NCBI GenBank assembly: GCA_030295235.1
Contig: AP026151.1
Span: forward strand, 744,001 to 808,000
Source: Fistulifera solaris
Lineage: Eukaryota; Bacillariophyta; Bacillariophyceae; Naviculales; Stauroneidaceae
Length of the DNA stretch: 64,000 bases
Direction: 5' to 3'
Shown: positions 33,455-44,406 of the stretch, piece after piece
Position numbering within the stretch: position 1 is the first letter of the stretch
Layout: every line of letters starts with the position of its first letter
Position numbers and translations under genes: made by a program
Notes under the pieces: model-generated
Seen by the model: only the letters and a program-made list of their open reading frames with translations
What the model was told of the DNA's origin: nothing
Databases searched by the model: none

Positions 33455-34813
33455 TTAGAAGCGCCAACCAACTTTCGTGGCCAAGGCGTGACTGGAAATG
33501 AAGCGGTTATTTTTCTCTCGCAATGTGGTGTGTTCATCATACATCGGACTGGGATTGCGCAAGATATCGTGCATAAAGAACCAAGATTTAAAGCCGGCAT
33601 AGAACATGAAATCGTTCCAGCGGTTGACGTCGTCATCTTCGGTGGTGAACTGAAAGGTATTGCCGACACCACCGCATCCGACCCAGCGAGAAGCCATCGC
33701 GACATTCTTTTCCGAAGTGTTTCGAACGGCATGCCACCACCACGGCGGAACGAACAAAAGATCACCGGGGTTCACCTCGACTTTGTAAGAGGGCAGCCAT
33801 TTCATTAGAGGATGCAACTTTTCGTTGTAATCGTCGGGGAAAGGAGGAAACGCGAAAGTGGCAGCGAGGCCGACCGCGGATAAAGGATACAGGAACCAAG
33901 TATTTTCCGGATCAATCAAGTACCACGTCTTGGAACCTTCAAACATGGTAAAGAAATTCCAATTCGAGGCACAATGCAAGGGCGTCTTGGTTCCATTTTT
34001 GCCAACAAACATTTGGCAGTATCCCGGCTTCTTCTTCATGTACGGCGCAAACTGTTCCATGTTGGCAGCCATACCGATTTCGGGGTGTTTGTTGTACAAT
34101 GTCTCGCAGTTGACCAAATAAACGCGAGGATCTTCGACTTCCTTGAGCTTGCCGGCGTAGTCTTTGCCGATATCGGCCCTCGTTAACATCACCTCTTCTT
34201 CGCCATATTTCTTGACAATATTATCAAACGAGAACTCTTCCATCTTATCTTTGGTGATTCCTCGTAAAATACAGGCCCGGGGGTTCTTGACAAACTTCTC
34301 GTAAAAATCTTCGGGCGAACCGTTCTTCCAGTCGTACTCGGGCAATTTCAAGAACTTTTCCATTCCTTCCGGCTTGTCTCTTTGGCAAACGTGAAGTATG
34401 TATGCGTGCGTGACATTGTAAACGAGGGAAAGGAAGATACGAAAGCCGCACAGATACGAAAGTACCATGCCAGGTACACCGAGATTGCCGGAGATTGTGC
34501 CGTTCAAAAACCAAATGATCTTGAGAATGATTTTGGGTACATAGCCGATATCTACAGCGTGATCTTGATCTTTGTTGTAGTGTCCGTTGATTCGTGGAGA
34601 CAGAAATGGCTTGAGACCGCACCACGATACCAACAGATAGCGAAGACGAATCATGGCTTGCAGATAAACGATACGAAGACGAGTGCGATCACCCGGGGCC
34701 GGGTGGTCGGGCCACAACAAGAGCCACGTCGTAAAAAGACCCATTAGGGAAGCTACCACCATTTCTTTTTGCTCCAAAAGGAGAGACAGCATCGTTTTGA
34801 GATGTTCTATCAT
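33455..34813 (-). CDS. Membrane-bound JmjC/cupin protein with altered iron site (copy B)
   Basis: Also 452 aa and alignable to copy A without gaps. It has the same N-terminal anchor (LLLEQKEMVVASLMGLFTTW), the same second hydrophobic region near 100-140, and the same cupin motifs TPLHCASNWNFFTMFEG and GDLLFVPPWWWHAVRNT. The last 30 residues are nearly identical to copy A. The His-Cys-Ala triplet is conserved, so the Asp-to-Ala change predates the duplication and has been kept. A tandem head-to-tail duplication is the simplest origin. Cellular location is a membrane, probably ER or plastid envelope, with the cupin on one side. Confidence 0.85.
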   Translation of the reverse strand: MIEHLKTMLSLLLEQKEMVVASLMGLFTTWLLLWPDHPAPGDRTRLRIVYLQAMIRLRYLLVSWCGLKPFLSPRINGHYNKDQDHAVDIGYVPKIILKIIWFLNGTISGNLGVPGMVLSYLCGFRIFLSLVYNVTHAYILHVCQRDKPEGMEKFLKLPEYDWKNGSPEDFYEKFVKNPRACILRGITKDKMEEFSFDNIVKKYGEEEVMLTRADIGKDYAGKLKEVEDPRVYLVNCETLYNKHPEIGMAANMEQFAPYMKKKPGYCQMFVGKNGTKTPLHCASNWNFFTMFEGSKTWYLIDPENTWFLYPLSAVGLAATFAFPPFPDDYNEKLHPLMKWLPSYKVEVNPGDLLFVPPWWWHAVRNTSEKNVAMASRWVGCGGVGNTFQFTTEDDDVNRWNDFMFYAGFKSWFFMHDILRNPSPMYDEHTTLREKNNRFISSHALATKVGWRF

Positions 34814-35368
34814 GGCCAGATCGTTTGGTGTGCTCTGCCAGATTCACTTCGTGTCAAATGAGACGATTGCCATCGGTCCCACTCAAGGGTTTTGAATCGG
34901 TAAAAAATGCGGCCCAAATGCGAACAAAGAAGGAGGCGTAGATCGCTTGATATTTTTAGACTCCGATAAAATGTGATAAAATGGTTATTACCTCGTAAGA
35001 AACAACGAATGGAGTCTTAACACTTAAGTAGTGCCGGCGTTCCATAAAGTTGAGTATTTACAAGGTCGAATAATTTAGCACGATGCGTTGCTATGTACTA
35101 TGTATAGACACCAAGAAAAACGAATCTGAACCATAATGGTGACTCACAAGTCCAAAAGAGTATTTATCGCAGCGGGTCTTACGTACGTGAAAGAAATACT
35201 TTGTAGGGAGACGATGGACAGACTTCAAGTTCAAAACGCGGGAAAACGCGACAAGAAAGACACGAAGGTGGAACTTTCGACGAAAAAACGTTCTCATTAG
35301 AAATTCTGCAAGCAATTGTGCATGTATTCGTTGCAACAAAGACAACCTTTGCAAATCGTTCTAGCACA
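34814..35368. other. Spacer between divergent genes
   Basis: 555 bp with no supported gene; open frames on the minus strand (35091-35472) are shadows of the next gene or have no domain. Confidence 0.4.
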
Positions 35369-36181
35369 ATGCGAGTTTTCTTTATTATCCTACTGGCTTC
35401 CCCTTTCGCGAGCGCTTGGTTGGCTCCAAGAAACGCTGTTCGTTCCACACAGAATTCACGACGACTCATCACGTACGCACTCGTTCCTCAAACCAACCCT
35501 AGTGCCGATACACACGCCGTCAGTCAAGCCGGAGTTATCTACTCCGATGCCTTTGCGTGTATTCAATCGGTATACCCGGCCGCCATGCTTTCACAGCGCA
35601 ACGCCGTCAGTCGAACCGATGGCTACTGGCCGTACCTTTCGCAGGGCATCGAACCGCCACGGTCACTCACGTACGGAGAATTCGATTTTTATTTCTTTGC
35701 GGAGCTCTTGGATCGTGCCTTATTGCTGAGTGCACGGGAGAGTTGGCAAGATACCGTCTTTTGTGATGTAGGGAGTGGAACGGGTCGGCTCGTCTTGGCG
35801 GCGCATCAATTGCACGCCTGGAAAGAATGTCGTGGAGTGGAAATCTTACCGCAAGTGCATCGAGAAGCGGAACACAAGTTACAAGAGTGTGATGGCATTA
35901 CCTTGATCTGCGGTTCCTTTGAAGACAACGACAATCTCAAGAACGCGGACTGCATTTTCGCCTTTTCGAGCTGTTTCACTCCAGAAACAATGCAAAGCTT
36001 AGGGAATGCGGTCGGGAAACAATGTAACCCGGGAACCATAGTTATTACTACGGACTATATGCTTCCATTGGAAGGTCCGGACTACTTGCTTCGATTGGTC
36101 GAACAACGGAATGGCTGGTGTTGGTTAACGGGTGGTCCAAGTACTGCCTTTCTTCACCAAGTCGTGCAATCGTCATCTTGA
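35369..36181 (+). CDS. Plastid-targeted SAM methyltransferase-like protein
   Basis: I start at ATG 35369, because MRVFFIILLASPFASA|WLAPRNAVRS is a textbook diatom bipartite presequence: a signal peptide, cleavage before an aromatic residue (ASA|W), then a Ser/Arg-rich transit peptide. The enzyme body has motif I FCDVGSGTGRLVLAA, an acidic turn GVEILPQVHREAE, and NADCIFAFSSCFTPETM in place of motif IV. The order and the E-F-x-F-Y-F lead-in (LTYGEFDFYFFAELLDRA) resemble DOT1-like histone methyltransferase folds, but a plastid enzyme would act on another substrate. About 270 aa. Confidence 0.75.
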   Translation: MRVFFIILLASPFASAWLAPRNAVRSTQNSRRLITYALVPQTNPSADTHAVSQAGVIYSDAFACIQSVYPAAMLSQRNAVSRTDGYWPYLSQGIEPPRSLTYGEFDFYFFAELLDRALLLSARESWQDTVFCDVGSGTGRLVLAAHQLHAWKECRGVEILPQVHREAEHKLQECDGITLICGSFEDNDNLKNADCIFAFSSCFTPETMQSLGNAVGKQCNPGTIVITTDYMLPLEGPDYLLRLVEQRNGWCWLTGGPSTAFLHQVVQSSS

Positions 36182-36241
36182 TTGTTTGTGAGGCTGAAAA
36201 GAACAAGGCACCGGTCACGTTCACAAAATTGGGGTTGACGG

Positions 36242-37675
36242 CTAAATAATTGTATTTACCGTTGATTGTTGTTGCTGTTCATCATCGCCTTTGTCGCTTT
36301 CGTTTTCCGTCATATTGGCCAAGCATATAGACGAAGAAGTTGTTTTCTTCCGCGACAACATTTTAATGTCCTTGATGGTTTCTCGAGGGACCGTACTACT
36401 CCACAGAGCATCTTGAAAATTCATGGGTTGCGGCAGTGTCTCGGGTGGTCGATACAAATACTGCGTTTCGGACGTTTCCACCACTCGCGTAGTGGTGGTC
36501 GTCGGATGGGGGAAGCTCCGGGGCAAGTATTCCTTGTACGTGAACGTGTAACTGTGCGCAATCGCAAAAATCACCATTTCAATCACCACACAATAATCGA
36601 TCAGTCCATTGGCGACTTCTTCCGACGTCCACGAACCCAAATGATCAATAATCCCGTGTGCTTTCAAATAAAAAATGATGACACCTTGCCACCAACAGAA
36701 AAAGACAATGCCCTTGACGCAGATGAATTTTCCCAACGGTCGCCAATTGATGGGATGCCGCAATTCGGCTTCGACGGCATGATAGAGCAGTACCAAACAA
36801 TACAGCGCGTACATGACACTGAGATTCTGCAAAAAACACAAATAGGGGTACGCCACGAGCCATTCGAATTTGCCTTCGCCGTACACATTCGCCGATTCGC
36901 ACAAAAACGTCAATAACGTGGCAATGCATTTGATGACAACATATTGCAAGACGCCGTGTTTGCATTGGAGTGTGAATTCTTCTCCCAACTCCCAGGGCTC
37001 TAAAATGAGACTGAGCGGAAACGAATGTTGGCCGAGTTGCGGATCTTTGTGTCGCAACAATTCCGTCAGCGCGTCTTGTCCACCCAGTAATGCCATGAGG
37101 TAATACACAAAGGAAGCAATGACGTAAGCTTCATAGAAATCGCGGACCGAGTCAATGTAGATTCGAGACTTGTGATAGCGCAAACTCAGATAAGATTGCA
37201 TGGCGTAGAGAGGTACCATCCATAGAATGCGCACGACATATTTTTGGACTTCGGGCATGTACCAATGCGTCAAATGCAAATATACCAAGCGCACCGACAA
37301 GATGATGGTTCCAATGACCATAATCCAGGCCGAATTGAACGCCGCGGTATCGACTTTCTTGTCCGCCAGCGCTCGGTACAAGACAATGGGCAACAGTATC
37401 AACATGACAATTACGGTGACGTAAGCTATATAATTGCCAAAGCGTCGAATGAATTCTCGTATTTGTTTTCGATATGTCGTCGGCGATTCGTCACGATTGT
37501 TGTTCGGAAGAAAGGAATGTCGCTCGTCTTCGTTGTTGGGATTCGAATGCAGTGCATCTTCGGAGCTCGCTGTTGTCGTCACCGTTCGAACTGTTCTCCG
37601 CAGAACTCGTAACCCTTCCAGCAGGGACGATTTAAAATTGTTGTTTGACGAGGACGAGTAAGGATCGCTTTCCAT
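36242..37675 (-). CDS. TMEM184 / organic solute transporter-alpha family membrane protein
   Basis: 477 aa from ATG 37675 (an upstream TTG is in frame but unlikely). After a Ser/Asn-rich N terminus of about 85 residues there are seven membrane segments. Family motifs are VRILWMVPLYAMQSYLSL, DSVRDFYEAYVIASFVYYL and, later, GKFICVKGIVFFCWWQGVII, which together are characteristic of TMEM184/LAZ1. The C terminus is long, polar and ends in poly-Gln. Plant and animal relatives take part in vacuolar signalling or vesicle traffic; transport activity is unproven for this branch. Tail-to-tail with the preceding gene, 60 bp apart. Confidence 0.88.
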   Translation of the reverse strand: MESDPYSSSSNNNFKSSLLEGLRVLRRTVRTVTTTASSEDALHSNPNNEDERHSFLPNNNRDESPTTYRKQIREFIRRFGNYIAYVTVIVMLILLPIVLYRALADKKVDTAAFNSAWIMVIGTIILSVRLVYLHLTHWYMPEVQKYVVRILWMVPLYAMQSYLSLRYHKSRIYIDSVRDFYEAYVIASFVYYLMALLGGQDALTELLRHKDPQLGQHSFPLSLILEPWELGEEFTLQCKHGVLQYVVIKCIATLLTFLCESANVYGEGKFEWLVAYPYLCFLQNLSVMYALYCLVLLYHAVEAELRHPINWRPLGKFICVKGIVFFCWWQGVIIFYLKAHGIIDHLGSWTSEEVANGLIDYCVVIEMVIFAIAHSYTFTYKEYLPRSFPHPTTTTTRVVETSETQYLYRPPETLPQPMNFQDALWSSTVPRETIKDIKMLSRKKTTSSSICLANMTENESDKGDDEQQQQSTVNTII

Positions 37676-38371
37676 TCTCAATATAGGATGATTGTTTTTA
37701 AAAAAATAAGTCGTGACCCTTTGAACTACAAATAGAAATCAAGGGCCAGAAAGAGCTCCGTCGCTCGTTATTGCCTTTCAAGACGTTTGCTGAATTCTAA
37801 CACAGCGAACTGAGTAAGAGAATGAAGCAGTATCACCAAGATCCTGCCATTCACGGTGAAAATCATGAATCACAATGGCTTTTGGTTCATCGTGCTGCTC
37901 AATAAATCGTGCGCGGCTTTTTCAACGGTTGAAAAAATCGCGGGTGACGTTCGTGACGCCTGATACGCGAATCATTATTCGCACTATAGCCTCAAGTGTT
38001 GCTCAACTTTTACAAGACTGAATTCCCGAGTAAGACACGATTGTCTTGTATTATTTCAAGTAACGTTCGATCGCTCCCTTTTATTAAGGATGTTCATAAG
38101 ACAACCGAATGCTATAGGCAATGAATGGTTATATTTCAGAGATAGCAACAGTTGCATTGTATTTGCCGATTTGCCTTCGGAATATTGGGTGGGTTCATAA
38201 AGATGACGTCGATTTGTACAAAATTGACTTATAGTATTTTTCGTGAGAAAGAAAACGCAGCAAACCGCAAACGTTTTTTGCTTCGAAGCGCAAGTAGCGA
38301 ACAAGGCATTGAATCTTCTGTATTGTTATCGAAATAAGCATTTGCTCTTAGCTGACTACTAGTAATAATAG
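37676..38371. other. Spacer with a worn element copy
   Basis: About 700 bp. Near 37990-38030, CACTATAGCCTCAAGTGTTG and, later, AAGACTGAATTC resemble the dispersed 60-bp element, but the hairpin is lost. No gene is supported. Confidence 0.35.
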
Positions 38372-39336
38372 ATGAAAGGGAGAGCAGAAGCAGTATCACG
38401 GTTGAGGAGAGCCGACATTTTGATCTCACTTATTATAATGATGACGATAATGATGATTCGAAGCGTCGACGCCTGGGCGCCCTCCAAACGACTTGTTTGC
38501 CGATCGACCTCCCTGTATCTCGAATCGTCTCTACGTACCGTCTCGGGCACATCGGTCGACTCGACGACCAACAAACTTTGGGATGAAGAACTTCCCGTCG
38601 GTGCTCGATGCGTCGCGCTGCAACTGCAAGAGACGAATCAGCAACACTGGATACCCACAGTTTTGCATCCCCTCGAACTCGAATACGGCCGGCAATTGCC
38701 TTCCTTCAAAACCAGAAATTCGTTCTTTTTGGGACGACTGGCGTTACGACAAGTTTTGGATACGAAAGAACCGATTTTGAAGGATGCGTACGGACGTCCG
38801 CGTCTTCCGGCCGGATATGTGGCATCGATCAGTCACAAGGGCCCCGTGGGTGTGGCATTGTTGCAAGCGTCGATGATGGGGAGTATTGGTGTGGATTTAG
38901 AATACAGTCACGGGAAATCCCAATGTGGCGCGCAAAGTGTTGACGCCCCACGAACAAGAGAGTCTCGGACAAATACCGGTAGGTACCCACGTTGAGGATG
39001 ATTTACTTTGTGCAAGAGATAAATGAATGAATGCTTGACTCACGCTCGTTCAACGCGACATATTAGACGGTTACACCGGAAGAAGAAGTGTTGTTACGTT
39101 TCAGTATGAAAGAAAGCTTGTACAAGGCCATGCATCCGTATTTGTGTCATTACGTCGGATTTCAGCAAGTGGAGGTTCAACCCACGGCCGATGGAAGAGG
39201 ACACGTACAACTGTTGTTTCCAAATGCGACGCGATTGAGTGATGTGCAAATCTACTGGCAGCGGATGGGGCCCTACTTTTTGAGTAGTTGTCGTGTGCTA
39301 CCGGTGTCCGTGACGAACGAAAACAGGAAGGAATAA
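38372..39336 (+). CDS. 4'-phosphopantetheinyl transferase, probably plastid (one frame shift)
   Basis: Exons 38372-38978 and 39067-39336 (88-bp intron). Motifs: ISHKGPVGVAL, then GVDLEYSHGKS (Mg-binding Asp/Glu) and, in exon 2, LRFSMKESLYKAMHP, the Lys-containing third motif. Such enzymes transfer the phosphopantetheine arm of CoA to acyl carrier proteins for fatty-acid synthesis. The N terminus has a hydrophobic stretch (ILISLIIMMTIMMIRSVDA) followed by WAPSKRLVC, a plastid-type bipartite signal, which fits plastid ACP as substrate. The frame changes at a C run (38919-38921); one C fewer gives HGKSNVARKVLTPHEQESL. About 292 aa. Confidence 0.85.
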
Positions 39337-39397
39337 AAGGCGATTTCGTATTGACAGGCGCTACTATGACTCGTTTTAATCAAAATCAACAAGTAAA

Positions 39398-41016
39398 TTA
39401 CACACGAAATGTGAGATCACTTTCGGGATACCACCAGCCATGAAAATCCATGGCACTGCGTTGTCCAGTCCATACTTTGCACAAAACCTTCATGGTTCGG
39501 GCATCGAGCATTAACAGCGCTGTTTCGCGCCGCTTGCCATCGTAAATTTGACTCAGTAAGATGCCATCATCTTCACCATTATTGCCGAGGGGCACAAACA
39601 CGGGTTCGGAGGGATAAACGGACTCTTCTCGAAAATAGGCCGCGATGCGTTTCTTTTCATCGGGCTGGTCGGGTTCATACTTGATCAAGCCCCACGCGTC
39701 GTAGTCTTCACTGCCGCCAAAGTACGTCCCGTACGCGTAGACGTACCGGGGATTCCCCGGCTGTCGGGAATACCGCGTCGTTGGCAATTCAAATCCTTGT
39801 CCGCCGGTGGGAATCCAACTTACTTGAACCTGTTGCGCTGACAAATCACAGATGACATCACAAAACGTTCCCCCTCGCGAAATTCGATTCCTTGCTTCTC
39901 GACTGACTTGACATTGCTCCAATCGCATGAAATGATCCTCCGAAGTGATAATGTCGGGCGTACGATACGCGCACAGCCGGATCCGAACAGTATCGTTCTC
40001 GCAGGTCGCCGAGACGGTATGATAGAAAAAGATTTTCTCATCAATGGCTTGGTCCAAAACAATTTGTTCTGTCTCCAAATCCCATACCACTATTCGCGTG
40101 GTATCTTTCTCCTCCATCGAACGAAGAAATCCGTCCGTGACCATTTTCCGAATATCTTGCACGTTGATGCGCAAGGGCTGTACCACGACAATGGCATGAC
40201 GATCGGACAAGCCAAACGAATGCACGTACGGGACGCCATCGGGCGATGGCACGGACCCTCCAACGACCGTACGAACGCCCTTTTGTTCGTGCACCAAGAC
40301 CAACTGAGGACCTTGGGGCGTCAAAGTGACGGCGACGTTGTACGTGACACTCGCATCGGTCCAGGAATAGGCCGGATGTGCCGTTTCCAAGAATTCGTAC
40401 TGCCATCGCGGTCCCTTTTGCAAAGGCGACGCCGTGGAAGATGACGACAGAGTGTCGAGTGTACCGGGATGAATTTGCGACCGCGGCGGTGCATCCGTGA
40501 CTGCCGTAATGGGACCTTGGGGATCATATTGCCAGACATTGACGCAGGTATTGTCAAAGGTCACCGAATGATAAATCGCTTGCGCGATCTGCCACCACGT
40601 TCCTTCGAGAGGTTTTTTATCAAGCAGTAAACTTCCCGTAGATATGGTAGGAACGAGTCTCGCTTTTTGTTTCACCTTTTTGTAAAAGTTGGTTTGTATA
40701 AATTTGGTTTGAAAATAGATGTGTTGACCATCCCATCGATATCCGGACAATTTCGCCAATCCATCAAAAATGTGCGAATACTGTGTGTGTTCCCCCAACT
40801 CCCACAATCCGGCACCATTGCGAATCAAGGTTCCCGACGGTAAAGCTGTGGGTAAAGTGCCTTCGATGTCGGTCAATTGCTTCAATTCGCTAATTTCGTC
40901 CGGTGCACTCGTAATCCAATCGACGAAGTTCACATCCTTTTGGTTATCGTGCTCGGTAAAGACAAGCCATAAACACAATGAAATGTCAAATAGATGGAAA
41001 GAAATAATCGTTTCAT
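39398..41016 (-). CDS. Carotenoid cleavage oxygenase (RPE65 family; one frame shift)
   Basis: About 538 aa. Iron-ligand regions are visible: AHPAYSWTDAS, YVHSFGLSDRHAIV, FFYHTVSAT and the C-terminal DFHGWW. The entry motif GTLIRNGAGLWELG ... HIFDG is also conserved. The family splits carotenoid double bonds with Fe(II) and O2, giving apocarotenoids or retinal. An N-terminal start at ATG 41016 gives a signal peptide (MKRLFLSIYLTFHCVYG), but it is one base out of frame with the rest; an A run at 40958-40960 is the likely site (LSFTEHDNQ). The enzyme could enter the secretory route or plastid; no aromatic cleavage residue is evident. Tail-to-tail with the phosphopantetheinyl transferase. Confidence 0.85.
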
Positions 41017-41130
41017 TATGAGAAATGAGCCATCAAAGAAGGAAATAGAAATATAATGAGAAAGGCACAACAACAAAGAAGCGTTCGCAAAGAGAAAAAA
41101 AGCCGATGCCACGTATAATAATGCCATCCT

Positions 41131-41200
41131 GACTCATGACTCGAAGACGAAATCCAGTCGTGGTAAAGGTCGCCTACACTTGGGTGCTATAGTGGTAAAT
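41131..41200 (-). repeat. Dispersed 60-bp hairpin element, copy 3
   Basis: Read on the minus strand: TTTACCACTATAG-CACCC-AAGTGTAGG ... CCACGACTGGATTTCGTC ... GAGTCATGAGTC. It is slightly longer than the other copies and lies about 115 bp upstream of the carotenoid oxygenase start. The rest of the 375-bp spacer has no gene. Confidence 0.6.
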
Positions 41201-41391
41201 ATAAATTCGGACGTGGGCACTTATTTGACGAAAAAATCATTCTTTTCGAATTGGAAATGGACTACTTGAGAATATGCTACAACTAAATAGCAACTCAACC
41301 TCAAGATTATGCCTAAAGGGAAGGTATACCGCCATTATTCGAGATACCCTATATGCTCATGGACTTCAACATAAATTCGCCCCCTAGCTTC

Positions 41392-44300
41392 TTATTTTCG
41401 AAAATAAAACAACAGATACGCCGCTTGATTTCGTAAAACTTGTTTCGCTTCACATTGGGTCACATGTTGGTCATTGATGGCAAACCACTGATTTTGAACT
41501 TTGACACTGGCCGTGTAATGTCCCGACGTCAATGTTCCGTAATGATTGACGGTGCCCATTAAATCGTACGAAATGTCGGGAGTGGCTCCACCGTCGTCCA
41601 TGGCTTCCACTTGACGGGCTTCACACCAGTGCGGCAAATAAATTCCCATGTTCAAATGGTGTTCGGGGAAGGACACGGAATCTTCAATCTTACGACTGTT
41701 ATCAAACCGCTTCAAATGCAAAACCAACAACCGGGGCAATCGACGAATCACATGTTGTTGTTTGGTCACCGTTTTCTTGCGACAGACGGGGCAGTCCACT
41801 GGATCGGCCAGTGTTTCCAAAGATGTGAAATTCTTTAAGCACGATTCGACCGAAAGTTTCGATGGTTGACGTTCGACCTCCTTCGATAGTGGCAGTGAGA
41901 TACTCATGAATGATTCCGTTTGAGAACGCTTATTGCGACACTCCTGGCAAATTAAGACGGATCGAAAACTACCGTCAAAAAGGCTTTTGACCAAGCCAGT
42001 TTCCTTCACTTTACCATCCATCTCGTTTTGCCCCAATGCTTGACGGATGCTGGCATGAAACTCATTGTCGCTAATCACCAAAATACTTAGAGAGTGTAAC
42101 GACATTTTGTACAATCTTCAATTTCACGTACCTTTTGGACAAGCTATCGAGAAATCCGTGTAAAAATTCGTGTGCATCGCGTTGCTCGTAACCCGCAAGA
42201 TGTGTCATACCGGGACATTTCCAAGTTGTTAAAAGCATTTCGGATCCCACCAGTGGATAACCAAGCTGCTGCTGCTCGGGGACATCTCCTTGTTTCGCCT
42301 CCAACAAACCCAAAACATTCACTCCTCGTGCACTGCCGAAATACTGTAGCATCAAACGATCCAAAGCGCACGCGAGACACACGGGAGATCTCCGTGACCT
42401 GTGTTCTTGACACGTGGCAAACGGATGCTGAAAATCTTCCAAAAAGTATTTTTGAACGAAAGGACATGCCATGAGGCACTGAAGTACGGAGCTTTGATAG
42501 CAAGTATTGCCCAAGTTGAACATTCCGACAGGAGCAGGTGCAAAATACCGTCTCTTGTGTCCCAACGTCTGTTGCTCTTGGGCAAAATTACGCATTGACT
42601 CGGATACTTCCGGCGCCAAGGACTCAACTTCTCCATGAAGCAAAACTTGTCGCTGACGACACGCCCGGGCACCTCGCACATGAGCATCCGGGACGATGGA
42701 TGGATACGTGGCATACATACCCCTCCAAAATATTCCTTGATCGGGAATGTGAATGAACCGATACGCATCGAAAGAACGTTGAACTGGATGCTCCTTCCAA
42801 GACAACCAAGGTAAATGAATTGTTAAGTCAATACGCTCTTTTTCTGCGTCAAAGATTTCGTGCTGCACAAAATCCCCACATTCGAAACAGTAGACTTTGG
42901 CCTGGTGGTCACATGTCACGGCTGCAGCACAATATAAAAAGAATCTTGTGAGAAATTCAAGAATTGGCGCAATTATCTGTGAAGCATATACGTACCGAAA
43001 TTATGATTTGATTCCAGATTGTGGAGCAACATGTGCTGCAATCGATCAAGACCATAAGTTTTGAACGAACACTGCAAGCACTGCATCACACCTTCGTCCC
43101 TGTTACATTCTTGACACATTTTTCTGGAAGAAAATGCATCCTCGTCCATCGCACCGAACAGAGTCAGTTTCGGTTTTTCTTTACGCTGCCAATAACTTAA
43201 ACGACTTTGTCGATACTGCTCCATCCACAATTGCGTTTGACGCCGGGCGCGATCTTGTTCGGCTTGATACACCGCCGGATCGTGTATCTTGTGCAAATAC
43301 GGACGATGATCTCTCCACGCCATCATGTACTGCAATGCCATAGGTTTCGCATCCGATTTGCGCTTCTTTTTGGACGACAGTGCGTCCCCCATGCGTTTCG
43401 ACAGAAAAGCGGTACGAAGCTTTTCAATGTGAGATTCTTGCGTATGCAAATTCCAGTATCGATTCTCGTCCAATAGCCGCTCGGGAGTTTTGTACGTGTG
43501 TACAGGCGGAGTTTCATTGGTTTTGGCTTCGGGTGCCTCCACAACGAGGGTATCTTCGACTCCGGTCGAAATTGAAGACACTTGGGGCGGAGGATCCGTC
43601 TCGACCGATTCTTTTGCTTCAACGGGTGCTGATTCCACAGTCTCTGGTTCTACAGGTGCATTCGCTTCGGGTTCTACTGGGTGCTTTGTCGGATCTTGCT
43701 GGGTCGAATCAACCGCGGTCGGCAAATGCTGTTCCGCAGCTTCTTCTAGTTTCACTGGTACAGTTGACACGGCTGAATTGCTTGGCAATGTTTCAACGTC
43801 AGCGACTTTCTCAACGCGGCTTACTTCCATCGCCTCTGCCACAGCCGGCCTTGGGAAAGGAGGCCCCACAGTCGTGGTAGAGACTAGCGTATCATCGGAA
43901 CGATGCGGGGGTTCGCCCGGGCCTTCCGGCACTACCAAAGTCAATGTTTCCTTGTTATTAGCTACCGTTTCCTCACAATCCTTTTCATGCTGATGCAATT
44001 CGTGCCAATCCCGCGTATACGGATGATGCACATCGGTAAAACCCCGCATTTGCAAAACCGTCCGCCGTTCTTGTTCTTCTCCGTACAACATGGGCATATC
44101 ACGGACGGCCCGAAATTCTTCGCTGTCCTGAAATTGCGTTCCCAAATGCAAGGCGTGGACCGGATGTTGCAACATCCAGTGATTCGGATGTGTCGTACTT
44201 TGGGCTAATTCGAGCGACAACGTATACGGCAAATATTCTAACAAATGCGGGCAGGACGGCGGTGTATCCGGTTGGGTCAACGACGCTTCCGCGCGTTGTA

Positions 44301-44406
44301 GAATGACTTCATAGTCGGGGAATTCTTCGTCCAAAATGACTTTGCGCTTGTTCTTTGTCGTACTTTCCACTGTTTCGATTTTAGTGCTATTCATGGTAAC
44401 GTTCAT
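41392..44406 (-). CDS. Ubiquitin carboxyl-terminal hydrolase, USP22/UBP8-like
   Basis: Three exons (44406-42996, 42921-42132, 42070-41392) with introns of 74 and 61 bp, 959 aa. Residues 1-400 are a long, acidic, Pro/Glu/Val-rich extension of unknown role. A UBP-type zinc finger follows, split by intron 1 (CQECNRDEGVMQCLQCSF ... TCDHQAKVYCFECGDFV). The catalytic domain has the Cys box GMFNLGNTCYQSSVLQCL, a zinc-binding pair (CQECRNKRS, CPVCRKK) and the His box NHYGTLTSGHYTASV with an Asn in FAINDQHV. This order is that of the SAGA deubiquitinase USP22/Ubp8, which removes ubiquitin from histone H2B. The N-terminal extension is larger than in yeast or animals. Confidence 0.9.
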
